A stretch of DNA of 64,000 nucleotides from Prevotellaceae bacterium UBA2852 (GCA_002350855.1 DEFM01000018.1:64763-128762); one strand, 5' to 3'. Positions 42,785-53,133 are shown, counted from the stretch's first letter. The notes: generated by a model not told the origin, from the sequence alone. Made by a program: numbers and translations.

Positions 42785-42872
42785 AAGTTTCACCACAGTG
42801 AAAATAAAGTTTCACCGAAGAGAAACTTAAGTTTCAGCGCGGTGAAAATAAAGTTTCACTGCGCTGAAACTT
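42785..42872. repeat. Four 22-base imperfect palindromes in tandem
   Basis: Units at 42785, 42807, 42829 and 42851 each start AAGTTTCA and end GTGAAAATA or GAAACTT in alternation (A-B-A-B). Each unit is itself an imperfect inverted repeat. The array lies between the giant protein's promoter region and the terminator of the next gene. Confidence 0.9.
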
Positions 42873-42889
42873 TTCTCGTGATAAAAAAA

Positions 42890-42915
42890 GGGTCGGCAAC
42901 GTGTGTTGCCGACCC
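42890..42915 (-). terminator. Terminator of the 1431-residue secreted protein gene
   Basis: GGGTCGGCAAC/GTTGCCGACCC hairpin with leftward CTTTTTTTAT, identical in stem to that at 36391-36416. Confidence 0.9.
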
Positions 42916-42973
42916 TTCGGGTTTATATTATTGATATAAAATCAATAGCGCATTGCTTTACTTAACAAGGAAG

Positions 42974-43111
42974 TTGAGCTAAAGCTCTTAGTTCTTTCCG
43001 TTCGGTAAAACCTAAGCGAGCTTAGTTTCTACTCTCACTTAACCAGAACTTTTTTGCCGTTAACGATGTAGAGGTTGCCCTTAACTACATTCTTAACACG
43101 GCGGCCTGCCA
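42974..43111. repeat. Duplicated 3' cassette, copy 2
   Basis: Identical over 138 bases to 36475-36612; includes palindromes GAGCTAAAGCTC and CTAAGCGAGCTTAG in the untranslated part. Confidence 0.9.
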
Positions 43112-46100
43112 AATCGTAAACAACGTTCTTCTCTGCGTCGAGAGCAATACCGTTGATTGCATCAGCAGGAGTCATCTTAACAACCACGTCAAGAACTACT
43201 GCATCGTGAGTGTCGTTGTCCTTAACGAATGCATACTTAGCTGTGAACACGTCGTCAGCCTTGATGTTTGCATTCATTGCTGGATCCATTGTACCTACTT
43301 CGAAAAGCTGGTTCTCAGCTGCAGCGAAGTCAGCCTTTACATAGAAGTAAGCGTCTGCGCCCCAAGACTGCCAGTCACCGGCAGCGTTACGCCAACCGTC
43401 GGTTGTGTTGAGCTTATAGTCATCGTCGAGAGACTTGTCTGACTGAACTGCATAGATTGTAATGTCATCAAGTGATTCTACACCAAGCTTTGCAAGGATT
43501 GCAGCTACGTCAACTGTAGCCTTACCTGCCTGATAGCATGTACCAACTTCGAATTCGAAGTTTGAAGTAACAGTTTCTACTACGTTCAGGTCATCGAATG
43601 TGATAGCAACAACTGGCTTCTCAATGAAGTTAACGTTAACTTCGATAATAACCTGTTTGTCGCCTGCACCGAGAATCCATCCTGCTGTGAGAGAAGAACC
43701 TACTACAGGATCATTTCCTGGGTGAGTGCAGAGTGCCATAGAACCATCATGAGGATACTTGAGGCAGAGGCCGAGGTTAGTACCGTCACCGTTCCATGCT
43801 TCAGGATCACCGTTTACGTTACGCCATCCGTCGTAGTCTGTTCCAGCTTCACCGGTTGTCATAACTACAGGATACATAGTTTCGATTTCATCCCAAGTTT
43901 CAATACCGAGAGCTTCAAGGATTTCAGCTTCGTCGTATTCTACTGCGTCGGCACCATAGCCCTTACCTGCTACGCGGTCGAAGTTGATACCAATAACAGG
44001 AATGTCAACGTCAACGTCTGCCAAGTGCTTGTAGATACCTTCAATCTTAACTGTCTGTGAATTCCACAAAGTAAGAAGAGTAATCTGTGGAAGGACACCA
44101 TCCTGCACAGCACACTTAGGATCGTCTGCGAATACATACTTGTATTCTGTAATACCTGCTTCAAGCTCGATGTTGTCAGTTCCGCTCTGTGACCAGAATG
44201 CTGCGCGGATACCTGCTGGGATTGGCTCAGCGAAGTTAATCTGAATGTAGTCGCAACCTTCAACGTCTACGTCGTACATCTTAACGATAACACAAACATT
44301 ACCGTCTGTTGTGTACTGAGTATAACCATCACCTTCCTCAACTGCTGCGCGAGTAGCACCGTCAGAGATTTCAGGACTCTGGCTCAGTTCGATTGGAATC
44401 AGGTCGTCCTCAACTGGGACTTCCTCGAATACTGCGGTTACGGTTACGTTGAATGCTGGCATAACGAAGCTGTCTGTCTCATCGTCAACTTCAACATACT
44501 TAGTTTCTTCGCCATCAACGTAAGAAACAGTCCAGGCAGCGAGACCGTAGTTGTCATCACATTCGAAGTCAAGAGTTACGGTAGCACCTTCCTCTGCTTC
44601 TTCAAGGTCTGCGGAAATTGTACCACCAACTTCTGGCTGTACAAGAGTGATAGTGTAAGTAGGAGCTGGAGCAACGTATTCAGCGATAATCCAGTCAACG
44701 TTACCGTTTGAAGTCTGCTTGTCAGCATAGCAAGGTTTGCCTGCTTCCTTTTCTGCAGAGTTTGTACCAACGAAACGACCAACAGTTACAAGGTTGTTGA
44801 TGCGGTAAGCACCTTCACCAAGAGCTGTGAATGTCCAAGCTGCCTTTTTGTCAACAGCAGTAGACATTGTCCATGCATTACCACCTGCAAGACCTACGAA
44901 GAGATTACCCTCTTCATCAGAAAGATTGTACTGGTTAGCATTTTCAGTAGCAATAAACTTAAGAGGTGTAGGTGCTTCAGCAATTGTGATACCATCTGCT
45001 GTCAAGTTCATGTAGAGAGGAGTTTCACCACCGAGCTTGAGTTCGAATGTATAGAGTTTGTCAGCATCAGGAGCAGTTACAGGAGCAGCAGCGAATGCAG
45101 CAGCCTTTTCGTCAATTGCACTGATAGCGTCATTAATCTGTGCAGCTGTAGGTTCACCTGCAAGAAGATTTTCTGCGGCAGCAACAGCATCTGCATATTC
45201 GTCGTAAGCAGCCTGTGGCTTCAAGAAGAGACCTTCACCTACAGTACCCTTAACAGCCTCGAGGTCAGCCTTGGCAGCAGTTACCTTACCACTAAGAACT
45301 GGCAACAGGATGGCTGTGTTATCAGCTGTAGTGAGGAGAACAGGAGCTGTGAAGCTCATCCACTGGTGATTTGCAGTTGCTTCACCACCGACTTCAAGAG
45401 CTATTTCAGCCTTATCTTCTGTGATTTCGAATGCTACATAACGATATTCGAAGCCACGTCCCTTACCACCGTTTGCATAATTAGCAGATGGATCGAAAGA
45501 AGCTGTACCATCGGTTGCGATACCGTAACCAACATCACCCTTAGAAGTATAAGTGCGAGTTACTTCACCAACTTTGATGTAAGCTGTACAAGCTGTTCCA
45601 GCTGATGCACGACCTGCAGCATACAGAACGTACTTACCCTTTGGCAATTCAACTGTTACTTTCTTGTTGTTTGTCCAACTGCTCTGACCCCACTGTGCAC
45701 CAGTCTGCTCATAATAAGTAGATGTGCCAGTGCCGTCCCAGTGCTGTCCCTGGTTAGAAACCATTCCACCTTCCCATGCAGAGAAGTCTGGGATAAGAGT
45801 TGCAGCATTGAGAGTATAGTCTGTGTTAACCTGAACATATTCAGCAACCTTCAGAGCTTCTACAGCTGCTGGAACTTCTGATGCAGTAAACACACCAGCT
45901 TCATACGCAGCAACGTCTACGCCAAGTGTCTTAGCAATAGCGATTTCTGCCTTAAGGTCTGCAAGTTCTTCATCTGTAGCGATAGTTCCGAGGTATGTGA
46001 GTTGGAAGTTGTCGAAGCAAATCCAGTTACCTGTGCAACCTTCAAGCTTAACACCAATAGTCAAAGAGCCGTCTGTTACGACGCCGTAAGTAGTGATTGT

Positions 46101-47330
46101 TTCACCGTTATTAGTAACACCTTCTGTCTGGCCTTCATTTGCAACGAGGAAGAAGCCATGACCTGCAGCATCACCATTACCTTGTTCTCTGTTCTGGAGT
46201 TCTGCAGTCAACATGTACTTACCATTAGGCATGCCAGAAAGTGTCTGCAAGAAAGTACCGTCAGAAAGTTTTCCAGGTGCGGCAGTCCATCTTTCACAGA
46301 ACTTATCGCCTGTACGTGCACCAAAGTTATAGTTGTTAGCAACTGCACCACAGTTGTTTGAAGTCCAGCCATTGATTGTGCCATCTTCAAAGCTTGGGTT
46401 AACGATAGCAAGTGTCATGTTTGCACCAGCTGTAGTCTGAGCCTTAACTGCAGCATAATAAGCAGCCTGAAGTTCTGCAACATTTGCATATTCTCCAGCT
46501 TCATACTTAGCAAGTACTTCTCCTGCGGCAGTAGCACCTGCTGCATCAAGTGAAGCAGAAGAATAAGCAGCATTGAGAGCAGTACATGCATTAACCTCAT
46601 CAATAGCAGCGTTTACAGCGTCACCGAATTTATCGAGATCACCGTCTAATTGGTAATCATTCTGTGCATTATGAAGAGCCATTAAAGTTCCAGAAGTATA
46701 AGCTAGATTCATAACAGCGTCGTATGCAGCTAATACTTCATCCTTATCATAGCCTGCAATATAGCCTGTGTAAGCCTTCCAATAGGTAACTTCTTCCACT
46801 GGACGAGCAGCAGAAGCGTCTGCGCCAAGATAAATATCACGACCAACGCAATGGAAAGCAAAACCACTACCTGCTTCGTATGTAATACTCCACAAAGCGA
46901 GGTTTTGTCCATCTTGGCCATAATTAGGAGCCGTACCCGATAGGCCAAAAATAACATTGCCACCTACAGGCTGGGAGTTCAAGCACTGATTACCAGCCCA
47001 GAATGTACGACGGCTGCCATCAAAATTGTAGATAGCAACTACATACTGGTCAGCTGCAGGACCATCTTCAAGAGCAAACATACCGCCATTGCCTTTGTTG
47101 CTTACAGCGGTAATGAGGTCAGGAGCAACCTTCACGTCCCAGCCATCAGGGGTATACAGAATCTGTCCCGCTGAATTCTGCAACATGAATTTCGATGCTT
47201 TAAGGGCTTCCAAAGAAGTAACCTCACCTGTCATCTCCGTCTTCTTAACGACTTTGTCTATAGCGCTTGCGCCAAGACTCATCATCATAGCAGCCACTAA
47301 GACCACCAATTTAAGTAGATTTCGTTTCAT
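43035..47330 (-). CDS. Large secreted multidomain protein with T9SS-like tail, paralogue of the 1983-residue protein
   Basis: This 1431-residue precursor has a signal peptide (LLKLVVLVAAMMMSLGASA). It shares modules with its neighbour: a ricin-like fold (SKFMLQNSAGQILYTPDGWD; ADKLYTFELKLGGETPLYMN; FVGLAGGNAWTMSTAVDKK), beta-sandwich carbohydrate-binding-like modules (NPSFEDGTINGWTSNN), helical FIVAR-like stretches and an InlB-repeat-like domain (YTITLVQPEVGGTISADLEE). The C terminus VVYDLAGRRVKN...YIVNGKKVLVK is identical to that of the neighbour. No catalytic residues were recognised. It is probably a surface glycan-binding protein exported through the T9SS. Confidence 0.82.
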   Translation of the reverse strand: MKRNLLKLVVLVAAMMMSLGASAIDKVVKKTEMTGEVTSLEALKASKFMLQNSAGQILYTPDGWDVKVAPDLITAVSNKGNGGMFALEDGPAADQYVVAIYNFDGSRRTFWAGNQCLNSQPVGGNVIFGLSGTAPNYGQDGQNLALWSITYEAGSGFAFHCVGRDIYLGADASAARPVEEVTYWKAYTGYIAGYDKDEVLAAYDAVMNLAYTSGTLMALHNAQNDYQLDGDLDKFGDAVNAAIDEVNACTALNAAYSSASLDAAGATAAGEVLAKYEAGEYANVAELQAAYYAAVKAQTTAGANMTLAIVNPSFEDGTINGWTSNNCGAVANNYNFGARTGDKFCERWTAAPGKLSDGTFLQTLSGMPNGKYMLTAELQNREQGNGDAAGHGFFLVANEGQTEGVTNNGETITTYGVVTDGSLTIGVKLEGCTGNWICFDNFQLTYLGTIATDEELADLKAEIAIAKTLGVDVAAYEAGVFTASEVPAAVEALKVAEYVQVNTDYTLNAATLIPDFSAWEGGMVSNQGQHWDGTGTSTYYEQTGAQWGQSSWTNNKKVTVELPKGKYVLYAAGRASAGTACTAYIKVGEVTRTYTSKGDVGYGIATDGTASFDPSANYANGGKGRGFEYRYVAFEITEDKAEIALEVGGEATANHQWMSFTAPVLLTTADNTAILLPVLSGKVTAAKADLEAVKGTVGEGLFLKPQAAYDEYADAVAAAENLLAGEPTAAQINDAISAIDEKAAAFAAAPVTAPDADKLYTFELKLGGETPLYMNLTADGITIAEAPTPLKFIATENANQYNLSDEEGNLFVGLAGGNAWTMSTAVDKKAAWTFTALGEGAYRINNLVTVGRFVGTNSAEKEAGKPCYADKQTSNGNVDWIIAEYVAPAPTYTITLVQPEVGGTISADLEEAEEGATVTLDFECDDNYGLAAWTVSYVDGEETKYVEVDDETDSFVMPAFNVTVTAVFEEVPVEDDLIPIELSQSPEISDGATRAAVEEGDGYTQYTTDGNVCVIVKMYDVDVEGCDYIQINFAEPIPAGIRAAFWSQSGTDNIELEAGITEYKYVFADDPKCAVQDGVLPQITLLTLWNSQTVKIEGIYKHLADVDVDIPVIGINFDRVAGKGYGADAVEYDEAEILEALGIETWDEIETMYPVVMTTGEAGTDYDGWRNVNGDPEAWNGDGTNLGLCLKYPHDGSMALCTHPGNDPVVGSSLTAGWILGAGDKQVIIEVNVNFIEKPVVAITFDDLNVVETVTSNFEFEVGTCYQAGKATVDVAAILAKLGVESLDDITIYAVQSDKSLDDDYKLNTTDGWRNAAGDWQSWGADAYFYVKADFAAAENQLFEVGTMDPAMNANIKADDVFTAKYAFVKDNDTHDAVVLDVVVKMTPADAINGIALDAEKNVVYDLAGRRVKNVVKGNLYIVNGKKVLVK

Positions 47331-47493
47331 GATGAATTTGAATTTAGTTAATAAAATTAGTTAATAAAAAAATTTTATAATATATACTATTGTGCTAAGT
47401 AGGTGTCATTATACTTTCTTTCAATTTGCAAATAAACTATAAAATTTTCAAACAAAAAAGTATTTCGCATATTTTTTTGCGAAAAAACAAAAA

Positions 47494-47528
47494 AAGCCCA
47501 CTAAGACCGTTTGGACTTAATGGGTTTA
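47494..47528. terminator. Terminator-like hairpin between ccsA and the large secreted protein gene
   Basis: AAGCCCACTAAGACC pairs with GGACTTAATGGGTTT (two mismatches) across GTTT, with a leftward A-rich flank on the plus strand (T-rich on the minus). A run of nine Gs follows at about 47530. Confidence 0.6.
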
Positions 47529-47601
47529 AGGGGGGGGGAATGGGGTTGATGGGCATAATGGGCTAAATAGAGTTATATAGGGCTTAGTAGTCGTAGCCTT
47601 A

Positions 47602-48372
47602 TCAGCTGCTATAGGTGTGGATGCTGGTGCCCTGTGCCGCGGACAGGTAGTTGATGCCCCACCAGCACATCTGAAGCAAGATAAAGGCAAGGACAAGCGT
47701 CCACAAGGCGGGACGCATGGAACGAGGACGGTACAGACGGTAATGGATATAGACAAGGTAGGCAAACCAGGTTATCGCAGCCCACGTCTCTTTTGGGTCC
47801 CATCCCCAATAGTGTCCCCAAGCCTCTTTTGCCCACAATGCTCCGAAGAGCATGCCTATGGTCATGAAGGCAAAACCGAGCCGGACAAGATTGTCGGCTG
47901 TAGCGATATACATCCTGCCTGTCCAAAGTTGAATAACTGCCACGATAGTAGCGGCTCCGAGAAGTGCATAGGCAAACATATACACGATGACATGAGGAGC
48001 GAACCAAGGACTTTGCAGGGCAGGCATTAGTGTCTTGTCGTGGATTTCCGGCTTGAAAAGGTTGATGCATATAAACACCACCGCCATCAGAGTGGAAAAA
48101 GAGAGAATCCATTTGTAGCGCCAGCGAATATATATAAAAACTCCCACAAGAGGGAGGAAGAAAGAGTACCAAAGGCGAGTCTCGCCCATTGTGCGCAGTG
48201 GCGGGCGTTGCAGCGAAATCCACATAAAGAGTATAAATGCGAAGAATGTCGCCAAACCAGCGAGGGTTAGCGATATGGCAGCTTTTCTCTTATTGAAAAA
48301 AGCAACTACGGCTCCAGCACTCCACAAACAGACGGAGACGAGCGCAAAATATATGAATTCAGACCAAGACAC
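47602..48372 (-). CDS. ccsA: Cytochrome c biogenesis protein CcsA (haem handling)
   Basis: This polytopic membrane protein of the system II cytochrome c maturation pathway delivers haem outward with ResB. The tryptophan-rich motif is present as WGHYWGWDPKETWAAITWF, with histidines in LWYSFFL...IYIHYR helices. I take the GTG at 48372 (SWSEFIYFALVSVCLW), giving 256 residues; the frame is open to a TTG at 48420. ResB lies upstream on the same strand (its stop 86 bases away). No cytochrome gene such as nrfHA is adjacent. Confidence 0.88.
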   Translation of the reverse strand: MSWSEFIYFALVSVCLWSAGAVVAFFNKRKAAISLTLAGLATFFAFILFMWISLQRPPLRTMGETRLWYSFFLPLVGVFIYIRWRYKWILSFSTLMAVVFICINLFKPEIHDKTLMPALQSPWFAPHVIVYMFAYALLGAATIVAVIQLWTGRMYIATADNLVRLGFAFMTIGMLFGALWAKEAWGHYWGWDPKETWAAITWFAYLVYIHYRLYRPRSMRPALWTLVLAFILLQMCWWGINYLSAAQGTSIHTYSS

Positions 48373-48458
48373 GATGATAATGAAGTTATCGTTGCGATAC
48401 CTATTAAAGAAAATTAACAAAAGAGCACGCTTACGAAGTGAGAATGAAGAGTGAAAAA

Positions 48459-49334
48459 TTACGGGAGGGTATTCTGTCTTTTAAATAGCAATAAAACTGC
48501 GGCGGCGAGCATAAGGAAGATGCCAGTATAGACGTAAGGAAGCCAGGGATCGCGGACAAGTTCAAGGATGCTCATGTTGCTTTGTGCTCCCTGTTCTGTG
48601 TCGTAGCCATACTGATAGATTGTCCATCCCTCCACCTTGGCAGGATGGTTCACATCGACTGTAGCTGTATAGGTATTCCCGGACTTTGAGACAACTTCTA
48701 TGTCGGAGGCATACCGTTTGGGAGAACCGTCATCGTAGGTTTCGTAGATGAATTGTTTCAGTTCTATTCTCATCGGCAGTTCCACTATCATGTAGTTGTC
48801 GTCAAGCGCCCGCCACTCAGGAATATCTGTTGTGGCAATAAGTTTTAGCCGTTTCATGTCTGCGTTGCCAAGTGTGGCACACAACAACACAACCAGCAGA
48901 CCGAGGTGAAAGAGGAAGGAAGTAAGCTTTCTTGGCAAAAGAGATACTTGCTTCAGCACCACACGACCTAAGATAAATGCAACGTATGAGTATATTATGA
49001 CAAAGGGCCAGAAGGAGAGCATATTGTCGAACCATGTTCCATTGGCATCCTGTCGTATCAGTCCCATTATTATCGTAAGCACTAACGCATAGCACAGTGC
49101 GGGGATTGCAGCACCATAGGTGCAGAGATAGCGAAACAGATACACCTTGGAAGCAAATGCTGCTGTAACAGCAACAGCTATAAGGAATATCGTTATAGCG
49201 ACGATATTCACTGGCCACTTAAAGACAGACCAATTAACAGGATTGGCACTCAGTTCAAGTATCAACCCTACTATTATCAGCCCTCCTCCTATGAAAAAGC
49301 CTTCTTTAACCTTCCACGGTTTTTTCCACATCAT
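48459..49334 (-). CDS. resB: Cytochrome c biogenesis protein ResB/Ccs1
   Basis: This 291-residue partner of CcsA has helices at the N terminus (FFIGGGLIIVGLILEL, VAITIFLIAVAVTAAF, YALVLTIIMGLI and others), a periplasmic domain with VDVNHPAKVEGWTIYQYGYD, which is typical of Bacteroidetes ResB, and one C-terminal helix (YTGIFLMLAAAVLLLF). It is shorter than the roughly 500 residues of Bacillus ResB, as is usual in this phylum. ResB and CcsA together cross the membrane with haem and ligate it to apocytochrome. Confidence 0.87.
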   Translation of the reverse strand: MMWKKPWKVKEGFFIGGGLIIVGLILELSANPVNWSVFKWPVNIVAITIFLIAVAVTAAFASKVYLFRYLCTYGAAIPALCYALVLTIIMGLIRQDANGTWFDNMLSFWPFVIIYSYVAFILGRVVLKQVSLLPRKLTSFLFHLGLLVVLLCATLGNADMKRLKLIATTDIPEWRALDDNYMIVELPMRIELKQFIYETYDDGSPKRYASDIEVVSKSGNTYTATVDVNHPAKVEGWTIYQYGYDTEQGAQSNMSILELVRDPWLPYVYTGIFLMLAAAVLLLFKRQNTLP

Positions 49335-49408
49335 ATTACAATAATTCTATTCGTTTACTGTCAGATTATTCAGAAAACATGCATCTGCAGTGCAATTAAA
49401 CTAATTTA

Positions 49409-52400
49409 CTATTCCGCTGTCATTCTGTCGTTGACGAAGTAGTCTATTTCTGGATTACTATCAAGATAATTGATCAGTTTCTTTGTCACATTGAGCTTAA
49501 CCTTACGAGAGAAGAATTTGACATTAAGGTTATTGGGCGCATGGACATTGAAATAGAGTTCAGCTTCACCCGGACTTTCGTTCACAATCTCAGCGAAGTC
49601 GGACACGAAATCCTCGGTGAGATGGTCAAGCGGGATATTGACTGTGATTTTGTGTATCAACTTGTCCTTCACATCGCTGAGCAAGTCAACCTGCAGCACA
49701 TTGAGGTCGAGAATCTTGTCGTTATAGCGACGATGAGTAATATTGGCTGTGACATAGAGCAATGCTCCTTCATAGAAATAGTGTCCCCACTGCTGCCATA
49801 ACTGGCCGAAGAGAGGTATCTCGCCAGCTCCGTTGAAGTCTTCCATCCGGACTATACCGTATGCGTTGCCGTTTTTGGCAATTCCCTTACGGATTCCTGT
49901 GACGATACCGCCAAAGGTGAAAGACTTCGAACCCTTGAACTTCTCGCGGTCTTCCAACTCTATCGCATGGGCTGTACACACATGATTGAGCACAACACTG
50001 TATTCATCGAGCGGATGTGCCGAAAGATAGATCCCCACAAGGTCTCGTTCCTTATTCAGGCGTTCAAGATCACTCCATTCCGGTATGTTATCAGGTGGAA
50101 GAGGATGCTGAATATCTACCGTCACACCCATATCTCCAAACAGGGAGTTGGTTGACTGCTGACGGTCGGACTGGTAACGGTTGCCATAACGCATAAGGCA
50201 ATCGAGGAACGTCTCTTTATTATTATATGTAGCGAAGTATGATTCACGGCGGAAATCCTTGAAGCAATCAAGTGCTCCCGCAAGAATAAGACTTTCGAGG
50301 GTCTTACGGTTGCACGCAGACATATTGATACGTTCGAAGAAGTCATAGACAGATTTGAACTCTCCGTTCTTGTGTCTCTCCTCAATTATGCTTGCCACTC
50401 CTGACTCCGACGCACCCTTAATGGCTCCAAGTCCGAAACGTATATCGCCAAGGTGGTTAACGGTGAACTTCACATTGGACTCGTTTACATCAGGACCAAG
50501 GGTATTCACATCCATTGCCTTGCACTCATCCATGAGCTTACGGATTTCTGTTATATTTGCAAGGTTACGGCTCATGTCGCCTGCCATATACTGTGCCGGG
50601 AAGTGTGCCTTAAGATATGCGGTCTGGTATGCCACCCACGAATAGCATGTAGCATGACTCTTATTGAAAGCGTATGAAGCGAACTTCTCCCAGTCGCTCC
50701 AGATTTTCTCCAGCACGGCAGGGTCGTGACCGTTTTTCTTTCCACCCTCAATAAACTTAGGTTTCATGGCATCTACAATGTCCTTCTTCTTCTTACCCAT
50801 CGCCTTACGGAGAGCGTCACTCTCACCACGGGTGAAGTCGGCAAGCAGACGGGAGAGGAGCATGACCTGTTCCTGATAGACTGTAATGCCATAGGTATCC
50901 TTGAGGAATTTCTCCATAACAGGGATATCATAGACTATCTCCTCACGTCCTTGCTTACGGTTGATGAACTGAGGAATATAGTCCATAGGACCTGGACGAT
51001 AGAGCGCATTCATCGCTATGAGGTCCTCAAAGACTGAAGGCTGTAGTTCGCGCAGGTATTTCTGCATACCAGCCGATTCAAATTGGAATGTACCGATTGT
51101 ACGTCCCTCGCAATAGAGCTGATATGTAGCAGGGTCTTCGATTGATACGCTGTCGATATCTACCGTCACACCAAGACTGTCGTGAATAACCTCCACCACT
51201 TCCTTCAGAATGGAAAGGGTTTTCAGTCCAAGGAAGTCCATCTTGATAAGACCAGTTTCCTCGATTACGTGGCCGTCGTACTGAGTACAACGCAGTTTCT
51301 CTCCTGTTTCCTTGTCATCGGCTGTTGATACAGGAACCCAGTCGCTTATATCGTCGCGGCAGATGATAGTACCGCATGCATGCACACCGGTATTACGGAC
51401 GTTGTTTTCCAACATCTGTGCATAACGGATGGTATCACGCAACAGAGGGTCTGGTGATATGGATGCTTCCTTCAGCTCCGGAACGGTCTTGATGGCATTG
51501 GGGAGGTTCATCTTAAGTCCGTCGGGTAGTTTGTCGGGAATAGCCTTGCACAGGGCATTACTGATTTCGAGCGGCAGCTTCTGTACACGGGCAACGTCCT
51601 TGATGGCAAGTTTTGTTGCCATAGTACCATAAGTGATGATATGTGCGACTTTCTCCGCACCGTACTTCTCTGTTACCCACTGCAGCACCTTGCCACGTCC
51701 GTCATCGTCGAAGTCGGTATCAATATCAGGAAGCGAGATACGGTCAGGATTGAGGAAACGCTCAAACAGAAGGTCGTATTTGATGGGGTCTATACGTGTG
51801 ATTCCCAGACAGTATGCCACAGTACTTCCTGCAGCAGAGCCACGTCCAGGGCCTACCCACACACCAAGTTCCTTGCGTGCGGCATTGATGAAGTCCTGCA
51901 CAATAAGGAAGTAACCAGGGAAACCCATTGTCTTCATAATGTGCAGCTCAAACTTTATCTGCTCCTCCACATTCGGTGGCAGTGGATCACCATAGAGCCG
52001 CTTACCACCTTCGTAAGCGAGTTTTGCCAGATAGTCGGCTTCAAATTTGATGCGATAGAGTTTCTCATAGCCGCCAAGCTTCTTTATCTTTTTCTCTGCA
52101 TCTTCCTGCGAAAGCACCACATTGCCGTTCTCATCGCGGGTGAACTCGTCGAAAAGATCCTTTTCGGTGAGTCTCTGGCGATACTCTTCCTCAGTGCCAA
52201 ATGATTCAGGGATGGCAAAGTTCGGCATGATAGGTGCATGGTCTATGTCGTAGGTCTCAATCTTGTCGAGAACGTCAATAGTTCCGTCAAGTGCTTCAGG
52301 TACATCAGCAAAGACTTCGTTCATCTCCTCCTGAGTCTTAAACCACTCCTGCTTAGAATAGAGCATACGTGTCGGATCGTCCAGATCCTTACCTGTGGAA

Positions 52401-53125
52401 AGACAAATCAGACGGTCGTGAGCCTCAGCATTCTCCTCATCCACGAAATGCACATCATTGGTACAAACCAACTTTATATTGTGCTTGTGGGCAAGGTCGA
52501 TTATAACCTTGTTACACTGCTGCTGGATGGGGAATGTCTCACGATTGGCACGCTGATTAGGGTCTTTTACCTCGTGACGCTGAAGTTCCAGATAATAGTC
52601 CTCACCAAAGAGTTTTTTGAACCAAAGTATGGTCTCTTCAGCCTTTTCAATCTGTCCCTGACGTATGTACCAAGGCACTTCACCAGCCAGACAAGCTGAG
52701 CAGGCAATGATACCTTCGTGGTATTTCTCCAACTCCTCGTGGTCGGTACGCGGACGGTTGTAGAAACCCTCAATCCACGCATGACTGACGAGTTTCACGA
52801 GATTATGATAGCCTACTTCATTCTTAGCGAGCAGAATGAGGTGCCATCCGCTGGAGTCAATCTTTCCTTCACGTAGCAAACGGGAACGGCGCGCACAGTA
52901 CATCTCACAACCGAAAATCGGTTTGAAGTGCAAATCAGGATTCGCTTTATTGACTTTCTTGGCATAGTTGAAGAACTCCTTAATGCCAAACATATTACCG
53001 TGATCGGTGACAGCCATGCCATGCATGCCGTCTTTAACCGCTTTGTCGACAAGCTTGGAGATGGCAGCCTGTCCGTCAAGTATGGAGTACTGCGTATGTA
53101 CGTGCAGATGGATGAAATCGCGCAT
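49409..53125 (-). CDS. dnaE: DNA polymerase III subunit alpha
   Basis: This is the replicative polymerase. The N-terminal PHP domain begins DFIHLHVHTQYSILDGQAAI. The catalytic aspartates are in LPDIDTDFDDDGRG, and GPGRGSAAGSTVAYCLGI and RPGPMDYIPQFINRKQG are typical of the palm and fingers. The helix-hairpin-helix and OB regions are near the C terminus (TFGGIVTGIRKGIAKNG). The 1238 residues are normal for the phylum. It lies between the MG2-like gene and ResB, on the same strand, with no promoter box noticed. Confidence 0.96.
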   Translation of the reverse strand: MRDFIHLHVHTQYSILDGQAAISKLVDKAVKDGMHGMAVTDHGNMFGIKEFFNYAKKVNKANPDLHFKPIFGCEMYCARRSRLLREGKIDSSGWHLILLAKNEVGYHNLVKLVSHAWIEGFYNRPRTDHEELEKYHEGIIACSACLAGEVPWYIRQGQIEKAEETILWFKKLFGEDYYLELQRHEVKDPNQRANRETFPIQQQCNKVIIDLAHKHNIKLVCTNDVHFVDEENAEAHDRLICLSTGKDLDDPTRMLYSKQEWFKTQEEMNEVFADVPEALDGTIDVLDKIETYDIDHAPIMPNFAIPESFGTEEEYRQRLTEKDLFDEFTRDENGNVVLSQEDAEKKIKKLGGYEKLYRIKFEADYLAKLAYEGGKRLYGDPLPPNVEEQIKFELHIMKTMGFPGYFLIVQDFINAARKELGVWVGPGRGSAAGSTVAYCLGITRIDPIKYDLLFERFLNPDRISLPDIDTDFDDDGRGKVLQWVTEKYGAEKVAHIITYGTMATKLAIKDVARVQKLPLEISNALCKAIPDKLPDGLKMNLPNAIKTVPELKEASISPDPLLRDTIRYAQMLENNVRNTGVHACGTIICRDDISDWVPVSTADDKETGEKLRCTQYDGHVIEETGLIKMDFLGLKTLSILKEVVEVIHDSLGVTVDIDSVSIEDPATYQLYCEGRTIGTFQFESAGMQKYLRELQPSVFEDLIAMNALYRPGPMDYIPQFINRKQGREEIVYDIPVMEKFLKDTYGITVYQEQVMLLSRLLADFTRGESDALRKAMGKKKKDIVDAMKPKFIEGGKKNGHDPAVLEKIWSDWEKFASYAFNKSHATCYSWVAYQTAYLKAHFPAQYMAGDMSRNLANITEIRKLMDECKAMDVNTLGPDVNESNVKFTVNHLGDIRFGLGAIKGASESGVASIIEERHKNGEFKSVYDFFERINMSACNRKTLESLILAGALDCFKDFRRESYFATYNNKETFLDCLMRYGNRYQSDRQQSTNSLFGDMGVTVDIQHPLPPDNIPEWSDLERLNKERDLVGIYLSAHPLDEYSVVLNHVCTAHAIELEDREKFKGSKSFTFGGIVTGIRKGIAKNGNAYGIVRMEDFNGAGEIPLFGQLWQQWGHYFYEGALLYVTANITHRRYNDKILDLNVLQVDLLSDVKDKLIHKITVNIPLDHLTEDFVSDFAEIVNESPGEAELYFNVHAPNNLNVKFFSRKVKLNVTKKLINYLDSNPEIDYFVNDRMTAE

Positions 53126-53133
53126 ATATAATA

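Noticed and set aside
42743..42934. Plus-strand reading frame of 63 codons, lysine-rich
   Set aside because: It runs through the 22-base palindromic array and a terminator, so its composition reflects the repeats; no promoter or family.
47530..47538. Nine-G run as a quadruplex or regulatory site
   Set aside because: A single G run without three partners cannot form an intramolecular quadruplex; at most it is a slippage site between genes.
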